A DNA stretch of 9,371 nucleotides from Acidobacteriota bacterium. GTDB lineage: Bacteria; Acidobacteriota; Vicinamibacteria; Vicinamibacterales; Vicinamibacteraceae. The DNA is taken from NCBI GenBank assembly GCA_013695405.1, contig JACDAO010000792.1:1-9371 (forward strand), in the 5' to 3' direction. This document shows, one piece after another, positions 6,743-9,371 of this stretch (positions are counted from its first letter, which is position 1; the number at the start of each line of letters is the position of its first letter). Position numbers and translations under genes: made by a program. The notes below the pieces were generated by a model. It ran no database searches. It saw nothing but the letters and a program-made list of their open reading frames with translations, and had not been told where the DNA came from.

Positions 6743-9371
6743 GCCGGGCGGGCCGTGCCGAGCGCCTCGAGAATCTGCTGCGCGCAGATTGGGATGACGC
6801 TGCCGGGCCCGAAGATGGCCGTGACACCCGCCTCGAGCATCACGGCGTGATCCCGCGGGGGGACGACCCCACCGACCACGATCAGGATGTCCGCGCGCCC
6901 GAGCCGCACCAGCTCGGCGCGCAGCTCGGGGACGAGTGTCTTGTGGGCCCCGGCCAGGCTCGAGACGCCGAGCACGTGGACGTCGTTCTCGGTGGCCATC
7001 CGGGCCGCCTCACGCGGCGTCTGGAACAACGGCCCGACGTCGACGTCGAAGCCGAGGTCGGCGAACGCGGTCGCGATCACCCTGGCGCCGCGGTCGTGGC
7101 CGTCCTGACCGAGCTTGGCGACCAGGATGCGTGGTCGCCGGCCCTCGTCTTCGGCAAACTGCTCGACCATCCGGCGCGCCAGCCGGAACTCGGGATCGTG
7201 CTCGCTCTCGGCGGAGTACACGCCGGAAATGGTACGACTGTTCGCCTGGTAGCGCCCGAACACCGCCTCGAGCGTCTGCGAGATCTCGCCGAGCGTGGCG
7301 CGCGCGCGCGCCGCGACCACGGCGCACGCCAGCAGGTTGCCCTCGCGAGTGTCGGCCGCGCGGGTCAACGCTGCCAGCGCGATGCTGACCGCCGCCTGGT
7401 CACGGGTCGCCCTGACGTGAGCCAGCCGCCGCATCTGCGACGCCCGGACGGCGCCGTTGTCGACATCCAGCACGGCCAATGGCACGTCGTGCGCCCGCCG
7501 GTAGCGGTTGACGCCGACGATCGTCTCGCGTCCGCCGTCGATGCCTGCCTGTCGGCGGGCCGCCGCCTCCTCGATGCGCCGCTTCGGCAGTCCGGACTCG
7601 ATCGCACGCGTCATGCCGCCAAGCGCTTCCACTTCCTGGATGTGCTGCCACGCGCGGTGCATCAGGTCGTGGGTCAGCCGCTCGACGTAGTAGCTGCCGC
7701 CCCAGGGATCGACGACCTGCGTGATGCCGGTCTGCTGCTGCAGGTAGATCTGCGTGTCGCGGGCGATCCGCGCCGAGAACTCACCTGGCAGGGCGATCGC
7801 CTCGTCCAGTGCGTTGGTGTGCAGCGACTGCGTGTGTCCCAGCACCGCCGCCATCGCCTCGACGCAGGTTCGGGTGACGTTGTTGAACGCGTCCTGCGCG
7901 GTCAGGCTCCAGCCCGATGTCTGGGCGTGCGCCCGCAGCGCCATCGACTTCGGATCGACGGGGTTGAACTGCTGCACCAGCCGCGCCCACAGCACGCGTG
8001 CCGCGCGCAGCTTGGCGATTTCCATGAAGTGGTGCATGCCGACTGCCCAGAAAAAGCTCAGTCGCGGAGCGAAGCGGTCGATCTCCAGGCCCGCCGCCAG
8101 ACCGGCGCGGATGTACTCGAGTCCGTTGGCCAGGGTGTAGGCCAGCTCGATGTCGGCGGTCGCGCCAGCTTCCTGCATGTGGTAGCCGCTGATCGAGATC
8201 GCGTTGAAGCGAGGCATCGCGGTCGCGCAGTACTGCAGGATGTCGCCGACGACCCGCATCGAGGCCGCCGGCCCGTAGATGTAGGTGTTGCGGACCATGA
8301 ACTCCTTGAGGATGTCGTTCTGGATGGTCCCGGCCAGCGCGGCCTGGGGCACGCCCTGCTCCTCGGCCGCGACGATGTAGAAGGCGAGCACCGGCAGCAC
8401 CGCGCCGTTCATCGTCATCGACACGGTCATCGCGTCGAGCGGGATCCGGTCGAAGAGGATCTTCATGTCTTCGACGCTGTCGATCGCCACGCCGGCCTTG
8501 CCGACGTCACCCGCGACCCGTTCGTGGTCCGAGTCGTAGCCGCGGTGGGTGGCCAGGTCGAACGCCACCGACAGTCCCTTCTGCCCGGCCGCCAGGTTGC
8601 GTCGGTAGAAGGCGTTGGACGCCTCGGCGGTCGAGAAGCCGGCGTACTGCCGGATCGTCCACGGCTGCCGCGTGTACATCGTCGCGTACGGCCCGCGCAG
8701 GTACGGCGGCAGACCGGCGGCGTAGTCGAGGTGTTCGAGCCCGTCGAGATCGGCCTTGGTGTAGGTCCTGGCGATGGGTATCTGTTCGGCGGTCAGCCAC
8801 GGTGCGGCATCGGCGCGTCGAGCACGGCGGTTGTCGGTCAGCGGCTGTGGCACCAGTCGCGCCACGGCCTCCCGATAGGACAGCGCCGCGATGTCGCGTC
8901 GGAGCACGTCGTCGTCGCCGACGCCGACGCGGGCCGTGGCCTGGAAGGCGGTCCAGGCGGCAGACGCGAGTGCGTCGGTCAGCGCTTCGACGTAATACGC
9001 ACCGCCGGCCGGGTCGGCAACGGCATCGAGGTGAGCCTCCTCGGCCAGGATCCGCTGCACGTTGATCGCCAGGTGCGGATCGTAGCCGTGTGCCTCGACC
9101 AGCACCGCGTCGGCACCGCCGATCGCCGCAGCCATCGCCTCGGTGGTATCGCGCAGCAGGTTGCCGTACGGGTCGTCGGCGCGCTTGTTGGTCCGGGCGG
9201 TGCGCACCTGCAGCCGCAGCGCGGTGCTGCCAGGATCGATCTCGCCGATCGCCATCACGGCCGCGGCCCACAGCAGGCGCGCGGCGCGCAGCTTGGCGAT
9301 CTCCACGAAGTAGGTCGAGCCGACGGCGTAGACGAACGTCAGCGACCTGCACTCGTCGGCCACGCCACGTC
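6739..9371 (-). CDS. mutB: Methylmalonyl-CoA mutase, fused MutA-like and MutB chain (5' end outside window)
   Basis: This is the adenosylcobalamin-dependent mutase that interconverts (R)-methylmalonyl-CoA and succinyl-CoA. The frame stays open to the right edge, so the start is missing; the GTG at 9363 is an internal valine. Numbering from that codon, residues 1-141 match the C-terminal half of a mutase barrel of the small-subunit (MutA) type: [14 protein letters not shown] (19-32), [14 protein letters not shown] (64-77), [10 protein letters not shown] (117-126). A linker (about 142-187) leads to a complete catalytic barrel starting near PWLTAEQIP (188-196). By comparison with the Propionibacterium enzyme, the key residues are present: Y230 (Y89), R358 in [10 protein letters not shown] (R207), and H395 in SGYHMQEAG (H244). 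The C-terminal B12 domain has [11 protein letters not shown] (749-759), with K750, D754 and the cobalt-ligating H756. Tyr and Arg at the first two sites fit methylmalonyl rather than isobutyryl specificity. The MutA-like half lacks the degenerate B12-like domain that separate MutA proteins carry. The gene ends in an ATGA overlap with meaB. Confidence 0.95.
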   Translation of the reverse strand, partial: RGVADECRSLTFVYAVGSTYFVEIAKLRAARLLWAAAVMAIGEIDPGSTALRLQVRTARTNKRADDPYGNLLRDTTEAMAAAIGGADAVLVEAHGYDPHLAINVQRILAEEAHLDAVADPAGGAYYVEALTDALASAAWTAFQATARVGVGDDDVLRRDIAALSYREAVARLVPQPLTDNRRARRADAAPWLTAEQIPIARTYTKADLDGLEHLDYAAGLPPYLRGPYATMYTRQPWTIRQYAGFSTAEASNAFYRRNLAAGQKGLSVAFDLATHRGYDSDHERVAGDVGKAGVAIDSVEDMKILFDRIPLDAMTVSMTMNGAVLPVLAFYIVAAEEQGVPQAALAGTIQNDILKEFMVRNTYIYGPAASMRVVGDILQYCATAMPRFNAISISGYHMQEAGATADIELAYTLANGLEYIRAGLAAGLEIDRFAPRLSFFWAVGMHHFMEIAKLRAARVLWARLVQQFNPVDPKSMALRAHAQTSGWSLTAQDAFNNVTRTCVEAMAAVLGHTQSLHTNALDEAIALPGEFSARIARDTQIYLQQQTGITQVVDPWGGSYYVERLTHDLMHRAWQHIQEVEALGGMTRAIESGLPKRRIEEAAARRQAGIDGGRETIVGVNRYRRAHDVPLAVLDVDNGAVRASQMRRLAHVRATRDQAAVSIALAALTRAADTREGNLLACAVVAARARATLGEISQTLEAVFGRYQANSRTISGVYSAESEHDPEFRLARRMVEQFAEDEGRRPRILVAKLGQDGHDRGARVIATAFADLGFDVDVGPLFQTPREAARMATENDVHVLGVSSLAGAHKTLVPELRAELVRLGRADILIVVGGVVPPRDHAVMLEAGVTAIFGPGSVIPICAQQILEALGTARPA

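Noticed and set aside
7297..7312. A 16-bp alternating GC palindrome inside the mutase gene, a possible Z-DNA tract
   Set aside because: It is explained by an Ala-Arg-Ala-Arg-Ala coding stretch in GC-rich DNA; nothing indicates a separate role.

Overview
This 9.4 kb window is GC-rich, almost fully coding chromosome with strongly GC-ending codons. It carries housekeeping and accessory metabolic genes. I see no rRNA, tRNA, CRISPR array, transposase, phage gene or plasmid gene. The source is probably a free-living, soil-type, high-GC bacterium. A Vicinamibacteria-like member of the Acidobacteriota is my best guess, from the base composition, a LIG-POL type LigD, a heptamer tandem repeat typical of such genomes, and a B12-dependent mutase with MeaB. 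No phylogenetic marker is present, so this placement is inference only.

Left part (1-2738, minus strand). A histidine phosphatase of the phosphoglycerate-mutase type (GTG start at 2738) is followed after 28 bp by ligD. LigD here has an ATP-dependent ligase domain followed by a polymerase/primase domain and no phosphoesterase domain, so it is a non-homologous end-joining enzyme of the Bacillus-like layout. No Ku gene is visible. The first 115 bases lie beyond ligD and may hold the last codons of a plus-strand gene.

Central divergent spacer (2739-2937). This short stretch holds the least expected structure. Seven tandem heptamers are followed by two facing REP-like hairpins, each a GTAG tetranucleotide plus a 9-bp stem, and the two stems differ by compensatory base changes. 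At both edges a TANNNT box lies exactly 6 bp before a start codon that has no Shine-Dalgarno sequence, which suggests leaderless divergent transcription. To the right, on the plus strand, is a fused rhodanese / class I methyltransferase gene (2938-3789).

Right part (3819-9371, minus strand). Transcription runs leftward from a methylmalonyl-CoA mutase that continues beyond the right edge. Its chain joins a shortened MutA-like half to a complete catalytic MutB with its B12 domain. The mutase overlaps meaB, its GTPase chaperone, by 4 bp. After 92 bp come a Gfo/Idh/MocA oxidoreductase with a strong ribosome binding site and, 3 bp later, a PIG-L/LmbE-type deacetylase. The deacetylase contains an internal stretch that looks frame-shifted and then restored.

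Mutase and MeaB together interconvert succinyl-CoA and methylmalonyl-CoA (propionate, odd-chain and branched-chain metabolism). The oxidoreductase and deacetylase form a second, tightly coupled pair, probably acting on a sugar or amino sugar whose identity the sequence does not reveal.
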